Origin: Takakia lepidozioides
Lineage: Eukaryota; Streptophyta; Takakiopsida; Takakiales; Takakiaceae
Direction of reading: 5' to 3'
Length of the DNA: 60,000 nucleotides
NCBI GenBank assembly: GCA_030704615.1
Contig: CM060731.1
Coordinates: 59,998,756 to 60,058,755, forward strand
A program made the position numbers and the translations under genes. Below, one piece after another: positions 1 to 11,624 of this stretch (position 1 is its first letter; each line of letters begins with the position of its first letter). The notes under the pieces are model-generated. The model worked only from the letters and a program-made list of their open reading frames with translations. It was not told where the DNA came from and ran no database searches.

Positions 1-1072
1 GAGAATGTTTTTGGAAATGGTGAAGATAGTCGTCTGATATACTTAGTGGCTGGAACATTGACATTAACCTTTTAATCCCTACTAGTTGTGTGTCCACGCA
101 TTCAATACACTTGCCAGTACATTTGTAATTATTGACTGTAAAATATTGGGACAAATTTGGTATGGGATTGTAGCACAACAACTCTTTGAGAACACTACGA
201 TCAATGATGGTATGGTCATCCACGAAAGCAAGAAAGTATGAAGTCGCAGTGCTGCAGGCGGGAGTGGTAGCAGTGCAAGCAGGGATAACAGCGCGGGCGG
301 GAGCGGGAGCAGTGGAAAGGGCGGTTGGGGAGGAGGGAGAAACGGAGGATCCACTCCTGATGGGAGAAGAAGTACAACCCGATGCCGGATGTTGGAATTT
401 TTGTGTCATCCATCTTTTGGATGTTTGTAGAACTTACCAAAGTCAGATAGGAGCTGTCTGTGATTCACATCGATGTGGAGGTTATCAAAAATCTTGGTGG
501 AGATGCAATGAGAAACCAATCGCATCCTCATCACCAAGACCGAGGTCTTACAGTTGGAGATATTTGTCTATCAATCTGCATTTAATCATGAATGTGGTAT
601 CTCTGCCTACTAATGGAAAAGCCCTAGTCAACCAACAGTGCCAATGGCTAGGGAACAATTTGGTGAGTGAGCCTGACGTTTCTAGAATGAGAAAAAAAAA
701 CACTCGTACCATTCAAACTGACCAGTCAGAACTTTTCTATCCAAAAGTGACAAAAGTTGCAAAAATCCTGCAATGGAAATCCTGAGAAACTTTATTCATC
801 ATGCACCAAGGCTCCAGGCACATATACAAGAGGATGCTAGGACACAAGTTCTGGACGACAAACAAAGTTTTGTTAACTACGAGTGTGTGGGTAAACCAAG
901 ACTTCACGCGTTCGAATAACAAGTGAATCTAGCAAATATACGAAGGATTCCAAGGACAGAGGACGTACTTTCTTAGATAGCTTAGGACTGAACAACAAAA
1001 CAAAACAAACTACATTGTTTAATGCATATATAATACAAGTTGAAATCCAACTTCAAGAAAAAATTATACCTA
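1..1072. other. left flank, no recognised gene
   Basis: I see no conserved protein motif here. Open frames of 60-199 codons exist on both strands, but their composition (Ala/Gly or Pro/Leu runs from a short GC-rich patch at about 230-350) looks like chance translation. The rest is AT-rich and plant-intergenic in character. Confidence 0.5.
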
Positions 1073-1410
1073 CTATATTACCAATTGTGTTGATTGATGG
1101 TAGGAAACCAGCTTTTGAGATACATTAGGCACAGTCCCGAATGTGCGACACATTCCCACAAGGACAACGCAAATATTCCTTGAGGAATCAAGCAAACAAC
1201 AAAACAAAAAATGTACCACACCATAATCAATATCTGTCATGTTACCAATTGTGCTTATTGGTGGTAGGAAACCAACTTTTGAGAAACACTTGGCACAGTC
1301 CCAAATGTGCGGCACATTCCCACAAAGACCAATGCAAACATTCCTTGAAGAATCAAGCAAACGGCAAAACAAAAAATGCACCACACCGGAATCAACATCA
1401 GACTGAGCAA
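1073..1410. repeat. tandem repeat, two units of about 164 bp
   Basis: Two adjacent direct copies begin near 1084 and 1248. Each runs from 'ttgattgatggtaggaaacc' or its variant through 'cacattcccacaa' and 'ccttgaggaatcaagcaaac' to 'aatgtaccacacc'. They differ by scattered substitutions. A partial third relative lies at about 1895-1980. The open frames over it on both strands only reflect the repeat. Confidence 0.75.
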
Positions 1411-2460
1411 CCATTCACATCACAAAGAGACTTACATGAAAAAATATGTATTAAGATGGACATAGTTATATTCTTAAATATAATTATTTGATTTAAATAT
1501 TAAACAATAGTTCAAGATAACATTACTTTCCAATTTTATGATCTTTTGTAGGAAGCTTTGTAGTATGTAGGGTGAACTTCAAAACCTATGTTCATACAAT
1601 CTTGTCCACCATTTAAGTTTTTATCCTTTAAAGTTATGTAGAGGTAAACTCGAACACTATATTACAGTTCAATAGGTTTTTATTCTCCCAACGTAAGATT
1701 GAGATCAAGCGCATGAAGAAATTAATACAAGCGTATTATGTAATCTCCAACCACACGATAAGTATGTTTTGGTATGTCAAATATATCACACCCCTCTCAA
1801 AAGTGCCATAAAACGGGCCGATGACACTAAATAATGAGGGAGTATCACCCCAATCAATATAATTGTACTTGATATCAAAATTTGGCGACACAATCCCACA
1901 ATGGCCGATGCAAACATTCCTTGAGAAATCAAACAAGCAGCAAAACAAAAAGTGCACCACACCGAGATCAACATTAGATTGAGTAATCATTCATATCACA
2001 AAGAGACTTACTTGAAAAATAATGTTTTGAGATACATACATAGTTATATTCTTACAAATGATCATTTGATTTGAATATTCAATAACTTAAGACAACATTA
2101 CTTTTCAATTTTATAATCGTTTGTAGGAAGATTGTAGTACATAGGGTGAACTTCAAAACCTATGTTCCTACAATCTTTTCAACTAATTTAAAGTTTTTAT
2201 CCTTTCAAGTTATATAGAGGTAAGCTCAAACACCTCCATTGCAGCTCCTCGGGTTTTTATTCTCCCAATGTAAGATTGAGATCAAGCACATGAATAATTT
2301 CTTAATGCAAGCATACTATGTAATCTCCAACACCAGGATAAGCATGTTTTGGTCTGTCAAATATATCCCATCCACTCTCAAAAGTGCCATAGGCCGATGA
2401 TACTAGACAATGAGGGAGTGTCACCCCAATCAAAGTAATTGTACTTGGCATCAAAATTAA
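1310..2460. repeat. direct duplication, unit of about 576 bp
   Basis: The sequence from about 1310 to 1885 recurs from about 1886 to 2460. Anchors are 'cattcacatcac' at 1412 against 'cattcatatcac' at 1988, and 'gtgaacttcaaaacctatgtt' in both copies. The second copy is moderately diverged with small indels. No coding potential is visible. It is older than a recent duplication and could be a remnant of a non-autonomous element. Confidence 0.7.
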
Positions 2461-4457
2461 AAATAACAAATACAAAAAATAAATAATCAATCAAATTTCA
2501 AAACCTATGTTCCTATAATCAAATATAATTGCACCAAAGTAACAAACTCATCCACCAAGACTAAAGAATCAAGCCAATAGCCTATTCATTTTTATACAAC
2601 AACTGTATTGGATGCATAAAGATCTATATGTCCTTCATATTGAAAGACAATGACACCATAAACTACATTTGCTTCAGCAATATTCCACATATATTTATCA
2701 AGACCCTACACTAAAATTAGTTAGGATTGACAATAGAGAAAAGACCATCCAAGATAGGTGGATCTATCCCGAAGGATGGTGGACACCTTTATGAACCTAG
2801 AACCACTTCCGAGGTGGTATGTGCCCATTACCAGTGGGCTACAACTTGGTTTTTGAAAATGACGATATAATATCTGCTCAAACAACACACACCACACTAG
2901 TACTATCTAAAACATGGATTTTTAACTATAGTTCTGTTTTGGAAAAATGAAACACCTAACTTAGAGCAACTACCTATCATACTCCTTCATTTTTTTCATT
3001 TTTATTTTTGATGAAAAACCACCAGTGAACCCTATTTGCTGACAAATCAGACCTATTCATTATAATGTGAAAGGAGAAAATAACCACTGATAGCTGTTGG
3101 GAGGACATTTATTTTGGGACCTACATCTCAAACGAATACGATTCATCTAGAATTAACATATCCATGCAACCGACAGTTCTCAAAATTTCAAAGAACCGTG
3201 GGAAAATTATACAGAACCATGGGTATTTAATTAAATTAGAAACAACTGATCAGATCCCCCTTCAAAGATCCGGGGAATTGTCAAAATTTTACTCTATACA
3301 GTGTGATAGAGAGAAGACTCCGGCTGAAGCCAACGTAACTAAGAGCCACTTCGCCTTGCCGGCTACTGCCCCCTTTCGGTGGTTGGCCCTATTACAGTGT
3401 GATATGATTTTTGGATGATATGATCTATAAAAATCATATATCTGTCTTTTTGTTTTTTCAACTTGTGGGGAAGATCGTTGAGATATGATCATGGATCTTG
3501 CAAGGGGCTTATTACATGACCAAAAGCAGACCAACGGGTCCGTTTATTATTATTATTATTTATTTAAATTAAAGAAACAAGGGACAGACTCAGGCCCCAA
3601 AGGACTGACCCCAATTTTTGGGTCCACCCCCAAAACATTGACCCTTCCCCACTAAATACTTTATATCTTGGGATTTCCTCAGGCCCTGTAAAACAGGCCT
3701 ACCTACCCAGATATGACCCCAAAAAGTCTGGTCCAAATCGAACCGCCGATAATGTTGGAAGTTGGGCCAAAAACAAATTGCCTGTTTACAATGGGGTAAA
3801 AAACACAGCTTTTCTTATCGAATTTCCCAGCTGTGAAATGTTTTGACATGACACAAACCAGAATGTTGTATCCTGCCAGGTTAGACACCTGCCCTGAAAA
3901 TTTCAGCTTTTTCTGACATGTTCTCATGTGGGCTGCTTTGTATGGCCAATTTGGGGGGTCAAATTTCCCAATTTCAAAGGGGCAAGCACAAAACCGTATT
4001 AGAAAATTCGGTGAAAATATCTGAACCTTTGATTTGTCAATCGCTCCGGTTGTACTGTAGTGGGCAGGTTTGTGTAAGCATAAAAAAAACTTTCGCGCCA
4101 ATCAGAGCTTCCCTTCATATGATTTCTCCATGTGCACCTATGTTTGCCTATACTTTTTGGCCGGTAGCCCTGAGGTATGTGGGTTTTGGGGGGGTGCCTT
4201 TGCCTTTGCGTGCCAATGGGGGGCGCTTTAGGGTGGAGGGGGCGCAATAAAGGGTGTTGGGAGATGCGCCACCCTGCGCAAGTGGGGGGTGCGTGGAATT
4301 TCTCCCTAACCTGACCCTAGTTGACACTTAGGATGGAGGGCAAGTTAAGTGCCCAAAATGGGGCTGAAAACCACGAGTGTGGCAGACTCTAGGTGTTCCA
4401 CGTGGCTGGGGCCAGGCCCAATGACGAATTGGGAAATGCCACCTCATAGCTGACGCG
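2461..4457. other. gene-free stretch before MULE A
   Basis: AT-rich to 3650, then more balanced and G-rich near 4180-4290. A TTA microsatellite lies at about 3545. The motif TAACTAAGAGCCACTTCGCC starts at about 3337 and recurs near 51855 on the other side of the two MULEs. No protein family is recognisable in frames of up to 132 codons at 3703-4250. Confidence 0.5.
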
Positions 4458-4466
4458 ATTACCTAT
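4458..4466. repeat. left 9-bp target-site duplication of MULE A
   Basis: ATTACCTAT lies directly before the inverted repeat that starts at 4467. The identical 9-mer follows the opposite terminus at 28544-28552. Nine-base duplications are characteristic of Mutator-like elements. Confidence 0.93.
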
Positions 4467-4755
4467 GCCTCTCATTTTACAATAATAGGGTCATGAATGC
4501 AAGCGTGCGAGAAGGACGGTGGGCCCGTCGTCCGGTCGAGGGCCGCCCACCCGCCCACCGATGCCAGTGGTCGCCCACGCCCGCCCCTACTGCCGCGGTT
4601 GCACCAGCCGCGGCTACCCCGCCCGGGGTTCGTCCACTAACCGCTCCGCTGCGGCGTGTCCACGCTACAGCGTGTCCGCTCCCGATAGTCCGCCTGCCCG
4701 CAAGACTGGGCTGTCCAGGACGAATCCCATCGCAGCCCTCCAATTTAGGGCCATA
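4467..4755 (+). repeat. MULE A left terminal inverted repeat
   Basis: It begins GCCTCTCATTTTACAATAAT and is matched on the complementary strand by 28255-28543. The outer 63 bp differ at only one or two positions. The match continues with small indels to about 290 bp, ending near 'ctccaatttagggc'. It is strongly GC-rich from 4500 to 4740, unlike the flanks. Confidence 0.9.
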
Positions 4756-6218
4756 TCTCCGGATTGCCATCAGGATGTCGGTCTTTGTTGTACGAAACTG
4801 CGGTGCGTGCCCGCGGTAGGCGTTGCCTCGCACAGTGTTTGTGTCTTCGTGTTTTCGTGACATTGTAATGATGTGGAAGGGCAGGAGAGGAGTCGGAGCC
4901 CTACAACCACCATCTTGCATATGCTTGCACTATTTTCGTCATTTTTTGTTGTTGCTGGCGGGCCCGTTTTTGCGATTTCATTGTACATGTAATGCGTTTT
5001 GCCCACTTGGTTTGGCCTCTGTCCGGTCATCGCAAAATGACCAATGTGTTGTTAGGGTTTATTCCAATGGGGGGACTGATTACAAGCATGCCTAAACACG
5101 ACCTTAGGTTACATTTGGGATATGGTGTCGTTCAATTTTATAATTATTGATGTTGAGGTAGACGTATCTGTCCGTCAGATCACCTCCTCAGTTTGGAACG
5201 GTAACCATAGGCAAGATGATAGCGAAAATCGCCGGAGCATATGCACATGAGGGCGTGTAAAAACATTGCAGATTCCATATCCATCGATGAACTGTTATCG
5301 TGTGTCTTGGGCAGAGTTATCGTCAGTCTGTCAATTGTGTCTTTTGGGCTGTGTTAACCTGAGTCTCCTAAACTATCTCACATTTGCAGTATGGGTCTCA
5401 TTGTAAAAAGGTCGGGTTCGACAGCCAATAGTTGTCGGCCTGGATACCCATATGTCTGTTGCTTCGTTAGTCTTGCTTCGTTAGTCTGGTAATCGGAGCC
5501 TCTTCGGGAGGTTGTGTCCTCACATCAGCCAGGAATATGTTCGCGAGTCTGTTGCGATGTTAGTCTCTCCTGACAACGGTCTTTTGGCGTCTGTGTACGT
5601 TGGTCTGTTGTGAGAAACTATGAAACCATGGAGCCGCGTCGAAAATTTGGCTGTACACCCTTCCGTCTGTCAGTTTGTTGTCCTGCCAGTGTTTTTAGCT
5701 AGTCTGCTGTCTCTGTTGCACCGCCAGTCTAGTCAGTCTACAGCTTGTTACAGAGGGCGCGGAACAATGACCATATTGACCTGCCAGTTTGTCGACCTGC
5801 CAGTTTGTCTGTCTTGTATAGTCTGTTTCGTTGTCAGCCTGTTGCAGTCGGATGGACCTGCATAGTGGATTACGTGTTGGTTTGGGGTACTTGGTCTGCT
5901 CAGATTGGCCTGCTGAACTTCCCGCCGGTGCTGTGGTCTCCTTCTGTCTCAATGTCCGTCTTCCTTGCGCAGACTTGTTCCACGCGTAGATCTGGAGAGT
6001 CATCTTAGACCCCAACAGTCGCCAAGACCGTTGCTCGCGTAGCCCGTTGCGTTCCTCGTCTTTTGCTGTGTACTTATCGTTTTGGTTCTCGCTTCTCTTT
6101 TCGTCCTCGTATGTAGTGTTCGTTCTCGCTGGTTCTCGCACTTTCTGTTTTCCTCTATTTTTTGCACTTCTCCCTTTTTGTTGGGCCCGCTGCCTTTCTC
6201 TTTTGTGTTGTACAGGCG
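4756..6218. other. MULE A 5' non-coding region with AGTCTG-type motifs
   Basis: This is the likely promoter and leader of the accessory gene. A block around 4880-4960 ('ctacaaccaccat' to 'gcatatgcttgcac') is conserved in MULE B at 29090-29130. From about 5450 to 5970 the plus strand is full of degenerate AGTCTGTTG and AGTCTGCTG words. The segment just before the start codon, 'ttttgtgttgtacag' at about 6201-6215, looks like a splice acceptor, so a leader intron is likely. Confidence 0.55.
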
Positions 6219-9200
6219 ATGGAGGAAGCATGCGCGAAGGGCAGACCCGACTGGATCGAGTTTGTGCACGTCACGCGCTTGAAGAAGCTGCGAAGATATT
6301 GGTACTCCTCAAAGGAGTACGATCGCAAAATAGTGGAAGCATGTGTTGATCTCTGTGTAGCCAAGAAGGAGAACCCAGAATGGAAGAAGGATAGACTCAG
6401 GTGTCCTTTTTGTGAGGAAGCTATAAAGGACAAAATCCAGTTGAACCACCATTGTGTGGACATAGGTTGCAAGGGCACCATTGGCCCATACCGGTATCGC
6501 ACAAAGCTAAAGATGAGGCTGTTTTCAATGGCCACGGCGCAAACCCAATTCCGCGAAGTACAGAGGAATTGTGCCAACAAAAAGAAAAGCTAGAGCGAAA
6601 GCGGCAAGGTCTGCTCGCGATGCAAACATGTCACTCCTGCAGGGGGGTCCATCCGAAGCGCGTCAGGCAAGCTTTGCTCGGGGTGCAAGCATTGCGGGCC
6701 TACATGGGAATCCGCCCGATGCGCGCCAGACCAGAAAGTCCCGGTAGACTATACCCATCAACTCCAGTGAGTATGAGTCTGCCGATGTTCTACCCCGCCG
6801 ATCTGCCGAGCCGACCGACAACATCATCCGAAATAATGACTTCGAAGGGACGGGTCCACTGTCCAGTGCAGTGGATATTGCCTTATCTGAGAGGACAAAC
6901 TTGGACATGCTCATAGACAGCCTCGATGACAACACCTCTCTTGCCTACACCGCCCATGAGACCCATGCCAGCAGCCTGGTCTGCGGTTTAGGCAGACCGA
7001 AGATATGGGACCTGATAAGACCCCCATAGAAGACTGCTGGACCAGTCTGCTCGGGGACGTTGCACCTACTTCCGTTTGGCATTCTCCCACCGGTCTACCT
7101 ACCCCAAGACGATCTGCAGACAGGACAGATAACGTCAAGTATTGGCAAATCCGAACAAAATTGGTTGAATGTCATGCGTGATGACGATGCGGGCTACATT
7201 CGTGACGAGGTAATGCTATCAAATCGTTCCTGCAATTTTTTGAGACTAGGTGTAATGCCGGCAGACCTTTTTCCTTATGAATTGTCGATCAGTCTGCTGA
7301 ACTTCAGTAGACTATGTACGTCCATAGTTCGGTCTCTTAGTTAATTTGCCCCAGTCTTTGGAGTCTACTAAAGAGAGTGGTCTGCTCATTGCCATGGTCT
7401 GCTGAGTGTTGTGGTCTACTAACAGATCTTAGAGCTCCGGAATGCCCAATGGATCATGTGTGTTTAGCTGCACAACAGACTACTCCCGTATGAACCGACT
7501 TGTGGTGAAGCCGACAGACCTATTTCATGTGTTGTCGCTCAGTCTGCTCAACTGTCAAAGACTTGAGCATCTAGACTGCATACGTCCATATTTAGGTCTT
7601 CTGAAATCTTTTTGTCTGCTAAAGTCAAGATTGTTTGTTGAAGTATCATGGTCTGCCAAATGTCATGGTTTGCTGAGTATTGTGGTCTGCTGAATGTGAT
7701 CGTCTGCTGAGTGTTGTTACACTCGGTCATTCGAATGGATCCGGTCTGTCCGATGAAGTTCATTTGTCTTTTGCTGCACATCAGATTGCTCAGTCTATTC
7801 ACAAAGCCATATCAACTTGGCGGACGCCATGTCAAGAACCTCCTTTGCAAGTGCGTGAAGTGCGGCTTGAAATACAGCGGGTTCGCAAGTACATTTTGAT
7901 GAAATATCCCGGGTCAGCGGCCGCCATAGACGAACTTGACACGGAGTCGGCAAGTCGTCTCCAGCAGACCACTGACTTCATCACTCCTCAGGAGACCACA
8001 GCAGACCACGACAGACCTCAGGAGACCCCAGCATACATCATCACACCAAACCACACTGAAGCAGACGCAGCAATCATGAACAGAACTCCTCGCACCTCGG
8101 CAGACCGAAGCACGCCTTAGTAGACCTGAGACCTGAGACTGGTCCAATTGAAGAGGGTGAAGACTATGCCCATTTCCCCTCTACTGTGGGCATTTTTGGG
8201 GTGTGGAGATCGCCGTTACCGGTGACACCAAAGAACGCAGAGGATCCTACACTTCCCCGCTTCAGGATTGGTGACACAAGTGTCCATCTGGACTGGTATA
8301 GTGACATGCACCACATTATAATGGGCCGGAGGTGGCCCTTTGTCCCTTTTCTCTATTCCATGGAGTATACTACCGAAGAAGCCAACCATGTTCTGGAGCA
8401 AGCAGGGAAGCTTGTTGTTTCTTCTTTGAGTGAAGGAAATGAACTACCATTCCTTGTTCAGCTCCTCCTTATGGATGACCCTCGCCTAGAGGAGGTGCGG
8501 CATATGGCTGGCACACCCAACGTTCGGTGTCCGTAGTGAGTGCGGGCCACTTCGACCGAATGGCATCATCGTTCCTGCAGCATCGGTGGATGCAATTTGG
8601 AAATTTCACATGTGCTGTGTTTGACATTGTCTTGCGCAAACCAGACGTGTTCAGAGTTCTGTGGTCTAAAACGGCGCATAACGACCGCAGTTCCACGCTT
8701 GCCCACCTTTAATTTTGCACTGCTCGACCGCCAAATTAAGGACATCGGACTCGTTGGAAATCTGCTAGAAGATAATCACGCGCTGTTCTTTCTCATTCAC
8801 TGCCCCCCCCCCTCCCCCCCCCTGCCAATCCTCCACCGCATGTGTTTATATCGTTTTTCCTGTTCCATGCAGGGCGGACAGCGGGACCTATAAATCGCAT
8901 GTTGAGTGCTTTCGACTCCCTTGCCACGGCTGCTAGAGAGCCGGTTGATATCTTGGTTGTGCAGGGTCATGAAAATCAGGGGACTGTCCGTAAGGCTGGC
9001 CAGGTCCAACAGACAGCAAGGGAGGTTTGGCAGGCTGGGGGGAGGTCTCAGCAGACTGGTGTGGATTTTCAGCAGACTGTTATGCAGGCTCAGCAGACTA
9101 GTTTGGAGTCTCAGCAGACTGGCATAGAAATTGAGCAGACAGGACATGAAATTCAGCAGACTGCCAGGGAGTCTCGAGACGCCTGTGACCAGGAGACTCG

Positions 9201-9860
9201 CAAACAGACTGGACGGAAGACTCAGGATGACACTGAAAAAGGACACTCCCATTACAAACCAGCAGACTCAGAAGATCTTGCAACAGACCTCAATGGAGTC
9301 TGCTGAACAGTACCCTCCACAGAGTGTCCTCCATGACTTGCCCACAACATTTGCTACTGAGTCTGTTATGACGGGACAGTGGCACATTCAACGGCCTGAC
9401 CATCAGCGGATATATGAGCATTTGAACCAATTTAAACGGACATCGTCTGCCCAACCCAACTTTTCAATGTCTGCCAACCCTTTGTCAATGGTGCCAAAAT
9501 CGACTTTCCCCCGCCGGATAAGTTCACCCACACATTTTGGCCCACATGATGTAACTGTGACCTTGGTAAATCCCCAGTATCCATCATCCCATAGCGTGCC
9601 AAGTATGACATTTGAGCTTAGTCCTGTCTTCGTTCGTTCACTGGCGAGAGTCATCGATGAATTTGAAGTGAGCGAACCGACCTATAGACCAGTAAACCGC
9701 ATCATAGACCTTACAACAGAATCCGATGAGGGAAGTCCAACAACCCCGGCCATACATGTCTCTGATTGCACCTTTTCCACCTCTGTCAACCCCGAGTCTG
9801 TTATGTCAGCAGACCCTCACAACTTACTTGATGTATTGCAACAATTGCTGGCCCTTTATT
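6219..9860 (+). pseudogene. MULE A accessory gene remnant: C2HC zinc finger, Q/T-rich, SIM-like
   Basis: This decayed homologue of the MULE B accessory gene starts at ATG 6219 (MEEACAKG; B has MEDACAKG). The first exon holds a C2HC finger (CPFCEEAIKDKIQL, then H, then C; about 6401-6470). Matching pieces follow in changing frames: 6594-7020, 7050-7210 (LLPFGILP block), 7755-8120 (WRTPCQEPP, KYILMKYPG), 8140-8530 (FGVWRSPLP, then RWPFVPF), 8540-8770 and 8880-9860. Around 9000-9300 Gln-Gln-Thr runs come from CAGCAGACT repeats. IIDLT at 9701-9715, followed by acidic residues, matches B. Frameshifts lie near 6590, 8525 and 9290. At about 8770 the donor that is GT in B reads AT. No Ulp1 domain follows. 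Function of the intact protein is unknown; the zinc finger suggests DNA or protein binding. Confidence 0.75.
7290..7735. repeat. AGTCTGCT-motif field in MULE A intron
   Basis: A non-coding stretch between accessory-gene exons, built of degenerate words such as 'gtctgctgagt', 'gtctgctaaa' and 'agtctgctgaac', all in plus orientation. The equivalent intron in MULE B (inverted there, about 40480-40690) has the same motif in the same orientation relative to the gene, so the field predates the split of A and B. Confidence 0.7.
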
Positions 9861-10420
9861 TATCCTTTGTACACGGGGACATAAATGTAAATAATTGGGT
9901 TTTTTTTCAAATATGGCATGAACACAATATTGTTTGTAGGGTCCTTGAGATCTCCCAAACTGCAGGGCCTCTAGCCACGATTTTGGTACCGTTGGAAAGC
10001 CTTCAATGAATAGGGATGCACCGACTTGGTTTCATAAAATTTGGACCTACATAGTAGTACAGGCCGAGGTCTGTTTTTAAATGAATAGACTTGATATAAT
10101 AAAAAAATACATATACATATTTGAGGGTATTTTTTAATGATTCAAAAAAGAAATATACATACAGCAGGGGGTACTTTAAAAAAATTACAAATTTCTATAT
10201 ATTTACAAGATGGGGTTTTATAATCTTCAAAATGTATGTACAAAGGGGGTATAAATGATCCAAGGACCCGTATACATGGGGTTTTTTTTTATTAGGCGGC
10301 GAACGTACGTGATACGGACATTTTATAAAGAGTGCATCCCCCAGGTGACTGGCTGAAAGGCGATATGCAGAAAACCAAAGAGAGAGGACGAGCCTTCACA
10401 CCAAGGTGGTTTAATTTCAG
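9861..10420. other. AT-rich stretch between accessory gene and gypsy region
   Basis: Low-complexity, T-rich and A-rich sequence with no conserved reading frame beyond a short tail of the accessory gene. It contains poly-A and poly-T runs and 'tttacaagatggggtttt'-like words. It has no counterpart in MULE B that I can see and may be a separate small insertion or the eroded edge of the retroelement. Confidence 0.4.
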
Positions 10421-10439
10421 GTTTCCGTTGCTACAATGA

Positions 10440-10850
10440 TTGCAGTGTGTATGTCATGGTTTTAGTCAAGGTTATCTAGAATTACCTACTTCTAGTTAAC
10501 TATGACATTTTAGATATTTATATTTATATTTTGTGTGTTGGGACTTCATTGGGTCTCACATGTCAAGTGAGGTATCGAGCCTCATTTGGGACATGGGGAT
10601 AGGTTTTCCCCTTGTGAGGATGGAGGAGGCTCATCTTCTCGTAGTTGAGCCTCCATCAGCCTCTCTCACCTCCATAGCTCTAGGTATTGAGAGGGAGTGT
10701 GTTGAGGGCTCTGTAGGGTGGATTCCCTTAGCAAGGGTGCCCTTGGCTTGACTTAGTTTATGTGATAGAGTGGATTTCACTTGGAAGGACTAGGGCTTGT
10801 TCTTAGTGTGATTGCTTCATGCTTTGAGATCTTTCATTGTTTTCCATGTC
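10440..10850 (+). repeat. partial LTR, plus orientation
   Basis: The sequence around 'gggacttcattgggtctcac' is a diverged inverted copy of 10940-11280 and represents the inner and 3' part of the same LTR family, facing the other way. Its first 85 bp are missing here but such a start is found at about 23163-23247. The two may have belonged to the plus-strand element. Confidence 0.6.
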
Positions 10851-10939
10851 GTGCACCTAAGCATCGTGCCACAACATACATCGTTGTCCAACCACACTTC
10901 ATAGCATATAGTCCTAGAAAGCCACGCCACAATGATACG

Positions 10940-11370
10940 GAAATGGTGAAAAGAGGAGAAACCACTCTATCACGTTATATAAGTCAAGCCAATGGCACCT
11001 TTGCTAAAGGACTCCAAAATACAGACCTCACCCACTCTCCATCTCAAGAACTAGAGCTATGGCGGCGAGAGAGGCCTCGGGAGGCTCGACTAAAAGAAGA
11101 CGAGCCTGCCTACGTCTCACGTGGAGATAACCTCTCCACGTCCCAAGTGAGGTTAGCCACCTCACTTGGCACATGGAACCAAATGAAGTCCCAATGCCAA
11201 CAAAATACAAATATAAATGTATAATGTCATAATTAACTATAAATAACTATTTCTAACTAATCACAAACAAAACCATGACAACTGTCGTGCACCTAAGCAT
11301 CGTGCCACAACATACATTGCTGTCCAACCACACTTCCTAGCATATAGTCTTAGAAAGCCACGCCACAATC
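10940..11370 (-). repeat. 3' LTR of the minus-strand gypsy element
   Basis: Read on the minus strand, a polypurine tract (AGCTAGGGGGG, about 11372-11384) is followed by TGTGGCGTGGCTTTC, the LTR start, which runs to about 10940. A second copy of only the first 85 bp (about 10937-10850) is attached to its end, a mark of rearrangement. A TATA-like AT-rich patch lies mid-LTR, near 11205-11225. Confidence 0.65.
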
Positions 11371-11624
11371 GCCCCCCTAGCTGGTGATTAGGTCCCTCTA
11401 ACATCGGATAGCTTGCAAGTATCCACCCCAATAAGATCATCGTTTGGTCTTCAATCGCACAAGTCCCAACACCTGAAGTTGATAGATCAAGAGGCCGAGT
11501 GCAAACATAGCCCCATCATTAGTCGCCTTCATGTAATCCATGATCTTCAGTTGAGAATCCATGGTATTGAAGCCCCACTAGCTAGACCTTGGATCACTTG
11601 TCAGCCTCACCATTGTCATTCCCA

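Noticed and set aside
186-785. 199-codon frame as a gene
   Set aside because: No conserved motif, an Ala/Gly-rich start from a GC patch and the rest of random composition; competing frames on the other strand are equally long.
5695-6269. Minus-strand Lys/Arg/Gln-rich frames upstream of the A accessory gene
   Set aside because: Antisense of pyrimidine-rich leader and intron sequence; no counterpart in MULE B.
9131-10009. Separate 292-codon protein in MULE A
   Set aside because: It is the frameshifted continuation of the accessory-gene exon, as shown by its match to the MULE B exon, followed by non-coding sequence.
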